Assembly: GCA_943908405.1 (NCBI GenBank)
Contig: CALTTE010000002.1
Location: 17,860 to 81,859 of the forward strand
Source of the DNA: an uncultured Moraxella sp.
GTDB taxonomy: Bacteria > Pseudomonadota > Gammaproteobacteria > Pseudomonadales > Moraxellaceae
Direction of reading: 5' to 3'
DNA: 64,000 nt
In this document: in pieces, positions 21,177 to 30,718 of the stretch
How positions within the stretch are numbered: the first letter of the stretch is position 1
Layout of the letters: each line of letters starts with the position of its first letter
The notes under the pieces: model-generated
Seen by the model: the letters and a program-made list of their open reading frames with translations, nothing else
Told to the model about the DNA's origin: nothing
The model's database searches: none
Program-made: the position numbers and the translations under genes

Positions 21177-21507
21177 AACAGACTCCTAACTTTTAAAATA
21201 GCAAATAATCTTACTATTATAACAAAACTAATAATTATAATAAAGCAAAAATTTTGCTTATTTTGCTTAATCTGTTAAGTTTACCTGCTTATCAAGTGAT
21301 TGGTCATTGAGTGAATTGGATTTTTGCTGAATTTGGCTTATCCAAATCGGCAGTCCAAAGCGAATTTTCAGCTATCATCACCACACTAACATTTGGCAAC
21401 TTACTTTTACTTAGCTTGCTTTTGCTTGGCTTGCTGGTTGCCAATTTGTTTCGCTGTTCTTTTAGGTATTACCGTTCTAATAAACTCTCTAACAAACTCT
21501 TTGGCTA
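21177..21507. other. Long yceD-rpmF spacer
   Basis: These genes normally lie a few tens of bases apart. Here 331 bp separate them. On the minus strand a TATAAT box at 21221-21216 probably drives rpmF. A GTG-initiated plus-strand frame (21311-21598) crosses into yceD and is not convincing as a gene. No hairpin terminator for yceD is evident. Confidence 0.5.
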
Positions 21508-22113
21508 TCATTCACCCTTTAACTGTGCCAATACCGCAAAGGGATTGTCTTTGGGTTTTTCATCAGCATCAATCAACATAGCATCAATCAACATTTGACA
21601 ATCATCGTGGGTTGCCGACAACGGTAACAATAATAATAGCTCATCTTCCAAAAGTGTCAACACAGGTAGCCATCGCTCATCGCTTAGCTCATCTAAACAA
21701 ATAAAATCCTCATCAAGCCCCGCCGCTTCACTGTCATTTTGTACCAACGCCAAACGATATTGATCCGATACATCAAAAGCCAGTGGAGCAAGACAGCGAT
21801 GGCACGAAAGCCACAGCACGCCAGCCACTTGATAATCCAACCACAGTTTACCGCCATCTTCGGCCACTTGACAGCTAACGCTTAAGGTGGGGTTATCGCT
21901 TTTTTGCTTGGGTCTTAATAACAGTTGCCACAACCGCTCAAAACGACAAACATCCACTTGCCCTTGCCAAAAAAACCGCTGTTTTGTCCATTTCTCCAAC
22001 AAAATTTTTGCAGGAAATTCAGCATTCGCTGTAGTGCTATTTGCCGTTATCGTGCTACTGCTCTTATTTGTGCTACTGCTCTTATTATTGGTATCTGTAG
22101 AATAATCACTCAT
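21508..22113 (-). CDS. yceD: YceD family protein (DUF177, 23S rRNA accumulation)
   Basis: YceD is needed for normal 23S rRNA levels in E. coli and plants; the biochemical role is unclear. The 201-residue product has the family signature VLWLSCHRCLAPLAFDV near residue 95-110 and an acidic C-terminal part with LLEDELLLLLPL. The N-terminus has a low-complexity Ser/Asn/Thr stretch of about 30 residues, with NKSSST repeated twice, that precedes the conserved region. Location upstream of rpmF supports the call. Confidence 0.88.
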   Translation of the reverse strand: MSDYSTDTNNKSSSTNKSSSTITANSTTANAEFPAKILLEKWTKQRFFWQGQVDVCRFERLWQLLLRPKQKSDNPTLSVSCQVAEDGGKLWLDYQVAGVLWLSCHRCLAPLAFDVSDQYRLALVQNDSEAAGLDEDFICLDELSDERWLPVLTLLEDELLLLLPLSATHDDCQMLIDAMLIDADEKPKDNPFAVLAQLKGE

Positions 22114-22406
22114 AATCTTTATGCCCTATTTGTTGCAATCAAATGGTCATTATAAGCGGTACAGGCGATATTAAGCAATTTTTTATTGATCTGCTTTGAA
22201 GCACTTTATAACACACAATATAAAAAACAACCTGACCTATTTTTATTTAACTTTTATTACATTTTCTTTTGTTACATTTTTTGCCACAAATTTGTTATAA
22301 TTTAAAGACAACTGAACCACTTCCTTTTATTTGCCACGGCTATTGTTCAAATAAGCATTTAACCGCCGTATGGGTCGCCTACCGAATTGTGTCATCACCG
22401 ATAATT

Positions 22407-23069
22407 ATGCCATCACCGAATTTTAACGATTTTGCCCCCAACGCTCGTTACCGCAATGACTGGGACAATTTATCCGCCACACTATCAAAAATTTATCCGC
22501 CCAATCAATCAGCTCTCTTAAAAACTTGGGCAGATGTTTGGACAGATGCCAACAATGAGCAAAGCAAAACTGAACAAGACAAAACCGATTGGCTAATTGA
22601 CTTATTCAATCATCTGTTTGATAACCAAAACACCGTGCTTGTGCGTGGTGGTGATGAGCCAGAATATTTTGCTAGCACCGCCACAAGCCCTGCCCAAATC
22701 TGCTTTGCCCACGGTTATTTTGCCAGTGCCTTGCACGAGATTAGCCATTGGTGCATTGCAGGCAAACAAAGGCGGCAACTGGACGACTTTGGTTACTGGT
22801 ATTGTCCTGATGGGCGTGATAAATCCACCCAAACCGCCTTTGAACAAGTAGAAATTAAGCCGCAAGCGATTGAGTGTTTATTAACCCACGCCACCGCCAA
22901 CCGCTTTTTTATCTCCGCTGACAACCTAAATGCCGACTTTGACACCAGCGACAGCACCTTTGCCAATGATGTTTACCACCAAGCACTCACCTATCTTCAA
23001 CATCCTTTAACCCTACCTAAAGACGCCCAAAAATTGCTGGCGTATTTATTGCTAATATGCCAAAATTAA
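22407..23069 (+). CDS. epmC: Elongation factor P hydroxylase
   Basis: EpmC (YfcM) hydroxylates the modified lysine of elongation factor P in E. coli after EpmA and EpmB act. The match is strong: AHGYFASALHEISHWCIAG, DFGYWYCPDGRD and VEIKPQA correspond closely to the E. coli protein as I remember it, including the HEISH metal-binding motif. I choose the ATG at 22407 (220 residues); the frame is open upstream to 22269 but that part is not conserved. No epmA, epmB or efp gene lies in this window. Confidence 0.9.
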   Translation: MPSPNFNDFAPNARYRNDWDNLSATLSKIYPPNQSALLKTWADVWTDANNEQSKTEQDKTDWLIDLFNHLFDNQNTVLVRGGDEPEYFASTATSPAQICFAHGYFASALHEISHWCIAGKQRRQLDDFGYWYCPDGRDKSTQTAFEQVEIKPQAIECLLTHATANRFFISADNLNADFDTSDSTFANDVYHQALTYLQHPLTLPKDAQKLLAYLLLICQN

Positions 23070-23297
23070 CCACACCAAAATAAACAACATTAATGGTCAT
23101 ATTAACAAGTTTAACAACTCTTCCACCAAAAAAGTCAATCCTATGCCAAAAACAGCCCATTAGGCTTTAACCGCATATCAAATTTTGATAACATACCCTT
23201 AGTTTTATAACATACTCTTAGATAGTAAGCCAACAACCATACAGCACCCAACAATTAAGGTGCAAATAATTAAGACAACGCATAAAAAGGAGTAACA

Positions 23298-23846
23298 ATG
23301 AAAATGCTCAGCATTCACCCCCAAAACCCACAACCGCGATTGATTGACCAAGTGGTGGCAAGCTTAAACAATAATGAGCTAATCGCCTATGACAGCGAGC
23401 TTGGGTTTGGGCTGGCTTGTCGCCTAGGCAATAACCGTGGTATTGATACATTAAAGCCCTTTTTTGGCGATGGCAATCCCGCCACCTTATTATGTCAACA
23501 TTTAAGCCAGCTGTCGCAATACGCTTTAATTGATGACACTCAATACCGTCACATCAAAGCCCATCTAGACAGCAATCATCGCTTTATTTTAATGGCCCAA
23601 AAACCCACACCCAAAGCCTTAATGCACTCCAAAAATAAAACCATCAGCACCGCATTTGCCCATACACCTATAAGCAACGCCTTAATTGATGCCATCAATG
23701 AACCTCTTGTTGTCATCGCAATCACCAATACCGACCCCACCATTGACCTTCAGCAACTACCAAAAACAATCGTGCTTGCCATCAATAGCGATAATGCCGA
23801 TTATCGCCCAAAAAGCCCACTCATTGACCTAACTCAACCATTTTAA
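23298..23846 (+). CDS. YciO/Sua5-like (YrdC-fold) protein
   Basis: A 182-residue protein that resembles YciO, a paralogue of the threonylcarbamoyl-AMP synthase TsaC/Sua5. The opening LSIHPQNPQPRLIDQVVASL and the following ELIAYDSELGFGLACRLGN fit the YrdC fold, with AYDSELG at the nucleotide-binding strand where TsaC has YPTE. The usual KRRD/KxR motif is missing. The ending IDLTQPF matches YciO. It is probably not a substitute for TsaC; function unknown. An AAGGAG site precedes the ATG. Confidence 0.72.
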   Translation: MKMLSIHPQNPQPRLIDQVVASLNNNELIAYDSELGFGLACRLGNNRGIDTLKPFFGDGNPATLLCQHLSQLSQYALIDDTQYRHIKAHLDSNHRFILMAQKPTPKALMHSKNKTISTAFAHTPISNALIDAINEPLVVIAITNTDPTIDLQQLPKTIVLAINSDNADYRPKSPLIDLTQPF

Positions 23847-23889
23847 TCATTCGCTTTTAAATAATTAGTTACAAAATCAACAAAAACTA

Positions 23890-23918
23890 TTGTAACACCA
23901 ACAAAAAATTGCTAAAAT
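23890..23918 (+). promoter_or_regulatory. Putative promoter of the beta-barrel protein gene
   Basis: TTGTAA (23890-23895) then 17 nt then TAAAAT (23913-23918). The resulting 5' untranslated region would be about 170 nt, long for a single gene, and could carry small-RNA target sites as many outer membrane protein messages do. Confidence 0.4.
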
Positions 23919-24091
23919 AAGTTTAGTTACGCTTATAAATAGCTTTTTGATACAAAACTATCATCAAAATTACACATTGACACAAAAAATCGTGTTTTAA
24001 TAGATGACTTTTGCACCAAAATCGTATTTAATAGTAGCGAAATAAGCCATCAAATTGTGAAATCAGTTTGATTACTCACTAGGAGAAATTT

Positions 24092-24889
24092 ATGAAAGCC
24101 GTTAAATTAACCACTCTTGCTGTCGTTGCTCTTGCATCAAGTGTTGCCACAGCAGATGATTACTATATGCAAGAAACCAACCCTGTTGCTATCAGTGCTG
24201 AAATTGGTACCTTGGGTTATGGTGCAAGCATTGGCTGGTCTGTCAATGACAGCACTGAGTTGCAAGCAGGCTGGACAGGTACTGCTCAAGAAAGCACCGC
24301 CTTAAATGCAAGTACCAATTCAGGTTTCGTCAAAACCATCGTTGATAAAGTTGGTGTACAAATACCAGTTAGTGCTGCAACCACCGTTACTACTAAACAA
24401 AACAACCCATTTGTTGGCGTACAGTTACGCCCTTTTAGTAACTGGCTAACTGTTGGTGCTGGCGTAATGGTTCCAAACACAGAATGGAATGTGAGAGCCA
24501 CTCACGCAGTTAAATCTGGTGAAGAGACACCAGAATTATTTAAAGACTTGCAAAGTGGGTACGCTTATCAATCAAGCGATATTAGTGTAACCTATAAAAA
24601 TTCTAATAAACTTGCCCCTTATGGTACTATTGGCTTACGTCCTAATCTAAACAACAATTGGGGGATATTTGCTGAAGTTGGTGCCGCCTATATGGGCGAA
24701 CCAAAACAGTTAGGTCTTAATGTTGCTGTTCGTGCCGCTGATATCAAGGGTCAGCAACTTCCACCAACAGCAGTGAATGAACTTAAACAAAAAGTAAACA
24801 ACGCTTTAAATAGCGACACCGCCAAAACTTTGGAAAAATACAACGGCATTTATCCGATTGCCAAAGTTGGTGCAACTTACCGTTTCTAA
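24092..24889 (+). CDS. Outer membrane beta-barrel protein of unknown function
   Basis: A 265-residue protein with a signal peptide (MKAVKLTTLAVVALASSVATA, cleaved before DDYYM). The rest alternates short amphipathic strands with loops, for example VAISAEIGTLGYGASIGWSV and PFVGVQLRPFSNWLTVGAG, and ends YRF; a C-terminal phenylalanine is the usual mark of BAM-inserted barrels. I count roughly eight strands. An AGGAG site precedes the ATG. It is monocistronic with its own promoter and terminator. I cannot name the family. Confidence 0.8.
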   Translation: MKAVKLTTLAVVALASSVATADDYYMQETNPVAISAEIGTLGYGASIGWSVNDSTELQAGWTGTAQESTALNASTNSGFVKTIVDKVGVQIPVSAATTVTTKQNNPFVGVQLRPFSNWLTVGAGVMVPNTEWNVRATHAVKSGEETPELFKDLQSGYAYQSSDISVTYKNSNKLAPYGTIGLRPNLNNNWGIFAEVGAAYMGEPKQLGLNVAVRAADIKGQQLPPTAVNELKQKVNNALNSDTAKTLEKYNGIYPIAKVGATYRF

Positions 24890-24903
24890 TTGTTTTTTCA
24901 TTC

Positions 24904-24933
24904 AAAAAGACGGCTTAATTGAGTCGTCTTTTT
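24904..24933 (+). terminator. Terminator after the beta-barrel protein gene
   Basis: AAAAAGACGGCT and AGTCGTCTTTTT pair around a short loop with one internal mismatch, followed by a T run, 15 bp after the stop codon. Confidence 0.8.
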
Positions 24934-25050
24934 GTTTTTAACGCCTATAAGTTTTTAGTATATTTTTTAGTATTTCTAAATTAGTTACGCTGTTCAACAG
25001 TTATACTTATAAAATGATGTTTTTTGATTTTGAGTGATTGGTTGAGATTT

Positions 25051-25464
25051 ATGTTATTTTCTTTGCAAACGCTTTATTTGATAATGAGTACAGGCATAGC
25101 CATTGGCATTTGGCTACAAATATTATTATTAAAACAAAATTCTGGCAAAATACCAGAAACACCTTTATTTTATTGGCTGTCTTTGGCGGATTCTGCGTGG
25201 GTGCTGGTATCGGCAGCGGCACTATATTTTTTGGAATTTGACCGCTTAGCGATTAGTGTACCTATTGTTTATGGCATTTATACTTTTTTGGGATTTTTTT
25301 ATACCGCCAAAAGCGTCAAAAACAGTGGCACCCCTGCACAGATTGAAGATGTTGTTTTTGATCCTGCTCATATTCGCTTTACCCAATCATTTGCCTTGAC
25401 CTTTTTTTTATTGTGTTTGTTTGTTTTATCGTCCCCTTATCATAAAATTTTAGTAAATCCTTAA
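25051..25464 (+). CDS. Small four-helix membrane protein
   Basis: A 137-residue hydrophobic protein with four likely transmembrane segments, roughly at residues 2-25, 40-60, 66-88 and 112-132, and short polar loops. I choose the ATG at 25051, which gives MLFSLQTLYLIMSTG; the frame extends upstream to a TTG at 25024. The general look resembles DUF2269-type proteins, but I see no diagnostic motif. No partner gene hints at a role. Confidence 0.6.
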   Translation: MLFSLQTLYLIMSTGIAIGIWLQILLLKQNSGKIPETPLFYWLSLADSAWVLVSAAALYFLEFDRLAISVPIVYGIYTFLGFFYTAKSVKNSGTPAQIEDVVFDPAHIRFTQSFALTFFLLCLFVLSSPYHKILVNP

Positions 25465-25470
25465 AAAAAA

Positions 25471-25692
25471 TTAGCACAAATTAAATTTTTCTGTTATAAT
25501 AAACTTGTATTTATGCACCAAAGCTTGATAATAAGTAATTGTTAAAAGTGAGTTAGACAAGAAACACGTTAGTCCTATGCTGGTTCATCGCTTGATGATT
25601 CAATATGGAATGCGTACTTTTGTTAGACGGTATAGCGTGAATATTGATTGACACAGTTGTGTCGCAAATGAAACCTAAATAGGAAAAATGTT
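25471..25692 (+). promoter_or_regulatory. Promoter and long leader of the cold-shock gene
   Basis: A TATAAT (25495-25500) with a weak TTAGCA -35 box would start transcription about 185 nt before the cold-shock gene. Long structured leaders of this size are known to act as temperature-responsive elements in cspA-type mRNAs. The leader has paired segments such as GGTATAGC, but I did not fold it. Confidence 0.5.
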
Positions 25693-25905
25693 ATGTCAAA
25701 TAAAGTATTCGGTACAGTTAAATGGTTCAATGATGCAAAAGGCTTTGGCTTTATTGCTCAAGAAAATGGTGGTCAAGACGTATTTGCCCACTTTAGTGCC
25801 ATTAAAGGCGATGGTTTTAAAACCCTAGCTGAAGGTCAAAAAGTATCTTTTATCTTGGGCGAAGGCAAAAAAGGTCCTCAAGCCGAAGAGATTGAAGCGG
25901 TATAA
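25693..25905 (+). CDS. Cold-shock protein (CspA family)
   Basis: A 70-residue single cold-shock domain that binds single-stranded RNA and DNA and melts mRNA structure. The RNP1 motif (KGFGFIAQ) and RNP2 motif (DVFAHFSAI) are intact, in the family context [15 protein letters not shown]. Which csp paralogue it represents cannot be told from the sequence. A long leader upstream and a strong terminator downstream make it a stand-alone unit. Confidence 0.95.
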   Translation: MSNKVFGTVKWFNDAKGFGFIAQENGGQDVFAHFSAIKGDGFKTLAEGQKVSFILGEGKKGPQAEEIEAV

Positions 25906-25919
25906 AATCACCATTTATT

Positions 25920-25949
25920 AAAAAGCAGCTTATTTTAAGCTGTTTTTTT
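25920..25949 (+). terminator. Terminator after the cold-shock gene
   Basis: AAAAAGCAGCTTA and TAAGCTGTTTTTTT pair with a short TTT loop, ending in a T run. Confidence 0.85.
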
Positions 25950-26025
25950 ATTGGTGGGTTTAATTATTGGCACGAAATTATTAGCACTTGGCTTGATATT
26001 GCCTTAATTACGCTACCTTAATTAG

Positions 26026-26122
26026 ACTTCCTGCAAAACTATGATTTTATTGAGTTTTAGAGTTTAATAAGCTCTACAGTCAAGCACGTTCCAAAAATTG
26101 CAATTAAGGTTTTGCAGGAAGT
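26026..26122. mobile_element. 97-bp MITE-like element with terminal inverted repeats
   Basis: The left end ACTTCCTGCAAAACT (26026-26040) and the right end, read in reverse complement as ACTTCCTGCAAAACC, match at 14 of 15 positions. The 67 bp between them have no reading frame. Size and structure fit a miniature inverted-repeat element or an internally deleted insertion sequence; the CTGCAAAAC ends are reminiscent of IS5-family ends. I see no clear target duplication. It lies in the 356-bp spacer before etfB, in which I see no other feature. Confidence 0.65.
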
Positions 26123-26261
26123 TTATTAATTAATACCTTAATTAACTTATGCCGATGACTTGTAAAATAGCTCAATAAGCGTTATTATTACTCAATAATT
26201 ATTGATAATAGGCATTATTTAAACATCAATTTTGTCTAAACACTAATGTTTGAGGGAAATT

Positions 26262-27011
26262 ATGAAAATTTTAGTTGCTGTTAAGCGAGTGGTTGACCAC
26301 AACGTTAAAGTACGTGTCAAAGCCGACCAATCAGGCATTGAGCTTGCCAATGCCAAAATGTCCATCAACCCTTTTTGTGAAATTGCCGTAGAAGAAGCGG
26401 TAAGATTAAAAGAAAAAGGCATCGCCAGCGAAATTATTGCCGTCAGTATCGGCACAAGTCAAGCCCAAGAGCAAATCCGTGCCGCCTTAGCACTGGGGGC
26501 AGACCGTGGCATATTGGTCGCAACCGATGACAAGCCTTACCCCCTACACGTTGCCAAAATCCTAAAACAAATCGCAAGCGATGAAGGAGTGGATTTGGTG
26601 CTACTTGGCAAACAAGCCATTGATGATGACAATAACCAAACAGGGCAAATGCTTGCCGCCCTAATGGACGCCCCCCAAGCCACATTTGCCTCAAACATCA
26701 GCATTGAGGACAATCACGCCATCGTTACACGTGAAATTGATGGCGGATTGCAGACAATAAAAGTCGCCTTGCCTGCAGTGATTACCACCGATTTACGTCT
26801 TAACGAGCCTCGCTATCCCAAGCTACCTAACATTATGGCCGCTAAGAAAAAACCACTGGAAACCAAAAGCCCCAGTGATTTTGGTGTTACAATGCAGAGC
26901 AATATCCGCACCTTAAAAGTTACCGCCCCGGAGGAGCGTAAAGCAGGCATTCGAGTTAATTCGGTTGATGAATTGATTGATAAACTTAAAAATGACGCCA
27001 AAGTTATTTGA
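26262..27011 (+). CDS. etfB: Electron transfer flavoprotein beta subunit
   Basis: Beta subunit of the ETF heterodimer that takes electrons from acyl-CoA and other dehydrogenases; it binds AMP. The start is [19 protein letters not shown] at 26262, with GAGGG upstream; product 249 residues. Family motifs are [14 protein letters not shown], the ETF beta signature [20 protein letters not shown], and the end [16 protein letters not shown]. Partner etfA follows after 243 bp, longer than usual for this pair; no ETF-ubiquinone oxidoreductase gene is nearby. Confidence 0.97.
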   Translation: MKILVAVKRVVDHNVKVRVKADQSGIELANAKMSINPFCEIAVEEAVRLKEKGIASEIIAVSIGTSQAQEQIRAALALGADRGILVATDDKPYPLHVAKILKQIASDEGVDLVLLGKQAIDDDNNQTGQMLAALMDAPQATFASNISIEDNHAIVTREIDGGLQTIKVALPAVITTDLRLNEPRYPKLPNIMAAKKKPLETKSPSDFGVTMQSNIRTLKVTAPEERKAGIRVNSVDELIDKLKNDAKVI

Positions 27012-27254
27012 TCAACTTTGATAAATTTTGATAATCATTGCTTAATCATTGGCTGATTTTGGTTTAGGCTTTCATAGCCAAGCCACAAATTAAATTTAAA
27101 CATCAATAAATTTAAATACCAATTAAACTTAAACACCAACCATCAGTCATTTTTATCCATTGATTAAACCATTATGTCAAATTATTTTGCCATCAACCAG
27201 TTTAAAAATCTCAAGTATTGATAATACAACTCCAGTATTAAGGACAACTCACTT

Positions 27255-28187
27255 ATGACCATTTTAGTTTATGCCGACCACGATAACAATGCGTTAAAAT
27301 CTGCAACCTTATCCGCCATTACAGCAGCTGCCACGCTTGGTGATGACATTCATTTATTGGTTGCAGGCAAAGACTGCCAAAGCGTTGCCAAGCAAGCCTC
27401 TAAAATCAACCAAATCAGCAAAGTTATTGTTGCGGATAATGATGCTTTTGCTCATCAATTGGCAGAGAATATCGCAAGCCTTGTAACATCTATTGCCAGT
27501 CAATACCGCTATATCATTGCTGCCGCTACCACCACAGGCAAGAATTTTTTGCCTCGTGTTGCCGCTTTGCTTGATGTTGGTATGATATCAGACATTACCG
27601 CCATCGTTGATGGGACGACCTTTGTTCGTCCAATTTACGCAGGCAATGCCAATGAAACAGTACAAACCACTGAAGACAAAATTGTTCTAAGCGTGCGTGC
27701 TACCGCTTTTGATGCCGCCACTTATGACGATAACACCGCTCCTATTGAGCCTTTGGACAAAAGCCACGATTCGCAAAAATCACACTTTATGAACGAAGAG
27801 CTTGCCAAGGCTGACCGCCCTGAGCTAACTTCTGCCAAAGTGGTGGTTTCTGGTGGGCGTGCCTTAGCCAGCGGTGAAAATTTTGAACAATACATCAACC
27901 CACTTGCGGATAAATTGGGAGCGGCAATTGGAGCAAGTCGTGCCGCTGTGGACGCAGGTTTTGTGCCCAATGATTTACAAGTGGGACAAACAGGCAAAAT
28001 TGTTGCTCCCGAGCTTTATATTGCCGTTGGTATTTCAGGGGCAATCCAGCATTTGGCGGGAATGAAAGACTCAAAAACCATCGTCGCCATCAATAACGAC
28101 CCAGAATCGCCCATTGTCCAAATTGCCGACTACTACCTTGAGGGCGATTTATTTGAGGTGTTGCCAGAGCTAACCGCCAAATTATAA
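27255..28187 (+). CDS. etfA: Electron transfer flavoprotein alpha subunit
   Basis: Alpha subunit of ETF, which binds FAD. The 310-residue product has the C-terminal FAD domain with [38 protein letters not shown] and the signature [20 protein letters not shown]. The 243-bp AT-rich spacer before it contains repeated AAATTTAAAC-like segments and no obvious promoter. A terminator lies just after the gene. Confidence 0.97.
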   Translation: MTILVYADHDNNALKSATLSAITAAATLGDDIHLLVAGKDCQSVAKQASKINQISKVIVADNDAFAHQLAENIASLVTSIASQYRYIIAAATTTGKNFLPRVAALLDVGMISDITAIVDGTTFVRPIYAGNANETVQTTEDKIVLSVRATAFDAATYDDNTAPIEPLDKSHDSQKSHFMNEELAKADRPELTSAKVVVSGGRALASGENFEQYINPLADKLGAAIGASRAAVDAGFVPNDLQVGQTGKIVAPELYIAVGISGAIQHLAGMKDSKTIVAINNDPESPIVQIADYYLEGDLFEVLPELTAKL

Positions 28188-28191
28188 CCGC

Positions 28192-28231
28192 AAAACGACA
28201 GCTTATCGTTTTTACTGGGTTGTCGTTTTTA
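28192..28231 (+). terminator. Terminator after etfA
   Basis: AAAACGACA (28192-28200) pairs with TGTCGTTTT (28221-28229) across a 20-nt loop, and T residues follow. Confidence 0.65.
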
Positions 28232-28336
28232 TCAATTCACCACGATAGATTATCCTATTGATTGACTAATACTGACAATCAATGCTTTTATTATTTTTAA
28301 TAAAAACCTTAATAAAAAAACCTATTCGGAGACATT

Positions 28337-29692
28337 ATGAATCAATACGATTATGATTACATTGCTATCGGTGCAGGCAGTGGCGGTATTGCCAGTATTA
28401 ATCGTGCGGCAAGCTATGGGGCAAAATGTGCCTTAATTGCTGGCGGTGCGATTGGTGGCACTTGCGTTAATGTGGGTTGTGTGCCAAAAAAGGTGATGTG
28501 GTATGCTGCTAGTGTGGCTGATACCATCAACCATTATGCTTCTGATTATGGCTTTTCGGCTCAAAAAACAGCGTTTGACTTTAAAACATTACAAGCCAAT
28601 AGACAAGCCTACATTGACCGCATTCATCAATCTTACCATAAAGGGCTGGATAAAAATGGCGTAACACTGATTGACGGGTGGGCGACATTTGTTGATAGCC
28701 ATACCATTCAAGTCAATGGCAAAGAGCTAACCGCCAAGCATATTGTCATTGCCACAGGGGGTACGCCGATGGTGCCTAACATTAAAGGGGCAGAATATGG
28801 CATTGATTCTGATGGCTTTTTTGCACTTGATGACTTACCTAAGCAAGCGGTAATTGTAGGTGGCGGTTATGTTGCCGTTGAGCTGGCTGGCGTATTAAAT
28901 AGCTTGGGCGTTGAGGTTACTTTGATTGTGCGTAATGCCGCCTTACTTGTCAGTTTTGACAATGAAATTAGCGAACAATTAAAGCAGCTAATGCAAAAAA
29001 ATGGCATTCGTTTTTTAACCACTTGCAATGTTACTGCCGTCCAAAAAGACAACGATGGTCTAACACTCAAACTAAGTGATGGCAACACACTTAAAACCGA
29101 TTGTTTAATTTGGGGTACAGGTCGCAAGCCCAATACTGCCAATCTCAATCTTGACAAAGTGGGTGTTAAAACTGACAATAAAGGCTACATTATTACTGAT
29201 GATACATTCAATACTAATGTTGAGGGCATTTATGCCGTGGGCGATGTTATTGCTGGGGGCGTGCCTTTAACTCCAGTTGCAGTAGCTTCAGGACGGCGAT
29301 TGTCTGAACGTTTATTTAACAACAACCCAAAACCGCCAATTGATTATAAAATGGTACCGACGGTTATCTTTAGCCATCCGCCCATCGCTACCGTTGGGCT
29401 TAGCGAGCAAGACGCCACCAAACAATTTGGCGAGGACAACGTCAAAGTCTATAAAAGCAGCTTTACTCCAATGTTTAGTGCCGTTACCAGCCACCGTGAA
29501 CCGTGCTTGATGAAGCTTATTTGCACAGGCGATAATGAAAAAATTGTAGGATTGCACGGCATCGGCTTTGGGGTTGATGAAATGTTACAAGGCTTTGCAG
29601 TTGCTATCAATATGGGAGCAACCAAACAAGATTTTGACAACACCATCGCTATTCACCCTACAGGGTCAGAAGAATTTGTTACAATGCGTTAA
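28337..29692 (+). CDS. gor: Glutathione-disulfide reductase
   Basis: NADPH-dependent flavoenzyme that regenerates glutathione. The 451-residue product has the FAD-binding GAGSGG near residue 12, the redox-active pair Cys43 and Cys48 in [12 protein letters not shown], and an NADPH domain starting [12 protein letters not shown]. The dimer-interface end has the catalytic His-Glu pair in [15 protein letters not shown]. The length matches class I reductases. The lack of HxxxxxR arginines was not examined. The gene stands alone, with map downstream. Confidence 0.95.
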   Translation: MNQYDYDYIAIGAGSGGIASINRAASYGAKCALIAGGAIGGTCVNVGCVPKKVMWYAASVADTINHYASDYGFSAQKTAFDFKTLQANRQAYIDRIHQSYHKGLDKNGVTLIDGWATFVDSHTIQVNGKELTAKHIVIATGGTPMVPNIKGAEYGIDSDGFFALDDLPKQAVIVGGGYVAVELAGVLNSLGVEVTLIVRNAALLVSFDNEISEQLKQLMQKNGIRFLTTCNVTAVQKDNDGLTLKLSDGNTLKTDCLIWGTGRKPNTANLNLDKVGVKTDNKGYIITDDTFNTNVEGIYAVGDVIAGGVPLTPVAVASGRRLSERLFNNNPKPPIDYKMVPTVIFSHPPIATVGLSEQDATKQFGEDNVKVYKSSFTPMFSAVTSHREPCLMKLICTGDNEKIVGLHGIGFGVDEMLQGFAVAINMGATKQDFDNTIAIHPTGSEEFVTMR

Positions 29693-29804
29693 ACATTTAT
29701 CTTACTTAACGCAACTATTTACAACCCGACAACCACCCAGATTGGCGGTGCTTTTTTTGGGCAAAAAATGTTATAATACCCCATCTGTGCCAATGAGACT
29801 ACCT

Positions 29805-30593
29805 ATGAATCCGTCAATCCCCTTATTAAACGATGATGAAATTCTAAAAATGCAAGTAGCGGGGAGACTTGCTGCTTCATTGCTTGAAATGCTAGATCAA
29901 CACGTTAAAGTTGGGGTCAGCACAGGCAAATTAAACGACCTTGCCCATCAATACATTTTGGACAATGGGGCTACCCCTGCACCGCTCAATTATAACGGCT
30001 TTCCCAAATCTATCTGCACCTCCATCAATCACGTGGTTTGCCACGGTATTCCAAGCGATGAGCGTCTATTAAAAGATGGTGATATTATCAATATTGACGT
30101 TACGGTTATCAAAGATGGCTACCACGGCGATACCTCAAAAATGTGGCTCGTTGGCAATAGTTCCATTATGGCAAATCGGCTTTGTGCTGTTGCCCAAAAG
30201 GCTTTGTATGCAGGAATAAGCGTGGTTAAAAATGGGGCAAAGCTTGGCGACATTGGGGCGGCAATTATGGACGTGGTAACACCTGAACGCTTTAGCATTG
30301 TCAGAGAATTTTGCGGACACGGCATTGGCAAGCAATTTCACTGCGAGCCACAGGTTTTGCACTATGGCAAAAAAGGCACAGGCACGACCCTAACAACAGG
30401 AATGGCATTGACCATTGAGCCGATGATTAATGAAGGCAAGTGGCAAACCAAAGTAATGAAAGACGGCTGGACTGCCATCACCAAAGACCGCAAACTATCC
30501 GCCCAATGGGAGCATACACTCATTGTTACCGATAACGGCTGTATTGTTACCACCGCTCGTCAAGAAGAAAATCTTGATTTCATTCGTCAATAA
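29805..30593 (+). CDS. map: Methionine aminopeptidase (type I)
   Basis: Removes the N-terminal methionine from nascent proteins. The start at 29805 puts KMQVAGRLAA at the family position; an ATG four codons upstream is possible. The five metal ligands are visible as D and D in INIDVTVIKDGYHGDTS, H in CGHGIGKQFH, E in IEPMIN and E in WEHTLIV; the substrate-binding His is in VVCHGIPSD. The product is 262 residues. A TATAAT box (29772-29777) suggests its own promoter. The gene is not linked to rpsB. Confidence 0.95.
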   Translation: MNPSIPLLNDDEILKMQVAGRLAASLLEMLDQHVKVGVSTGKLNDLAHQYILDNGATPAPLNYNGFPKSICTSINHVVCHGIPSDERLLKDGDIINIDVTVIKDGYHGDTSKMWLVGNSSIMANRLCAVAQKALYAGISVVKNGAKLGDIGAAIMDVVTPERFSIVREFCGHGIGKQFHCEPQVLHYGKKGTGTTLTTGMALTIEPMINEGKWQTKVMKDGWTAITKDRKLSAQWEHTLIVTDNGCIVTTARQEENLDFIRQ

Positions 30594-30718
30594 CCCATCA
30601 ATAAAATTGGCGTAATTTACTAACTTAACTATATTAAATTTAATTATAATTCAGTTGGGTGTAACGCAAATTAAATCTAAATACCCTCTATCACAACAGT
30701 AGCCACGCTAAACACACT

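Noticed and set aside
21311..21598. GTG-started plus-strand frame with a leucine-rich hydrophobic segment
   Set aside because: Its second half runs antisense through the conserved end of yceD, the ribosome-binding site is poor and it has no recognisable motif.
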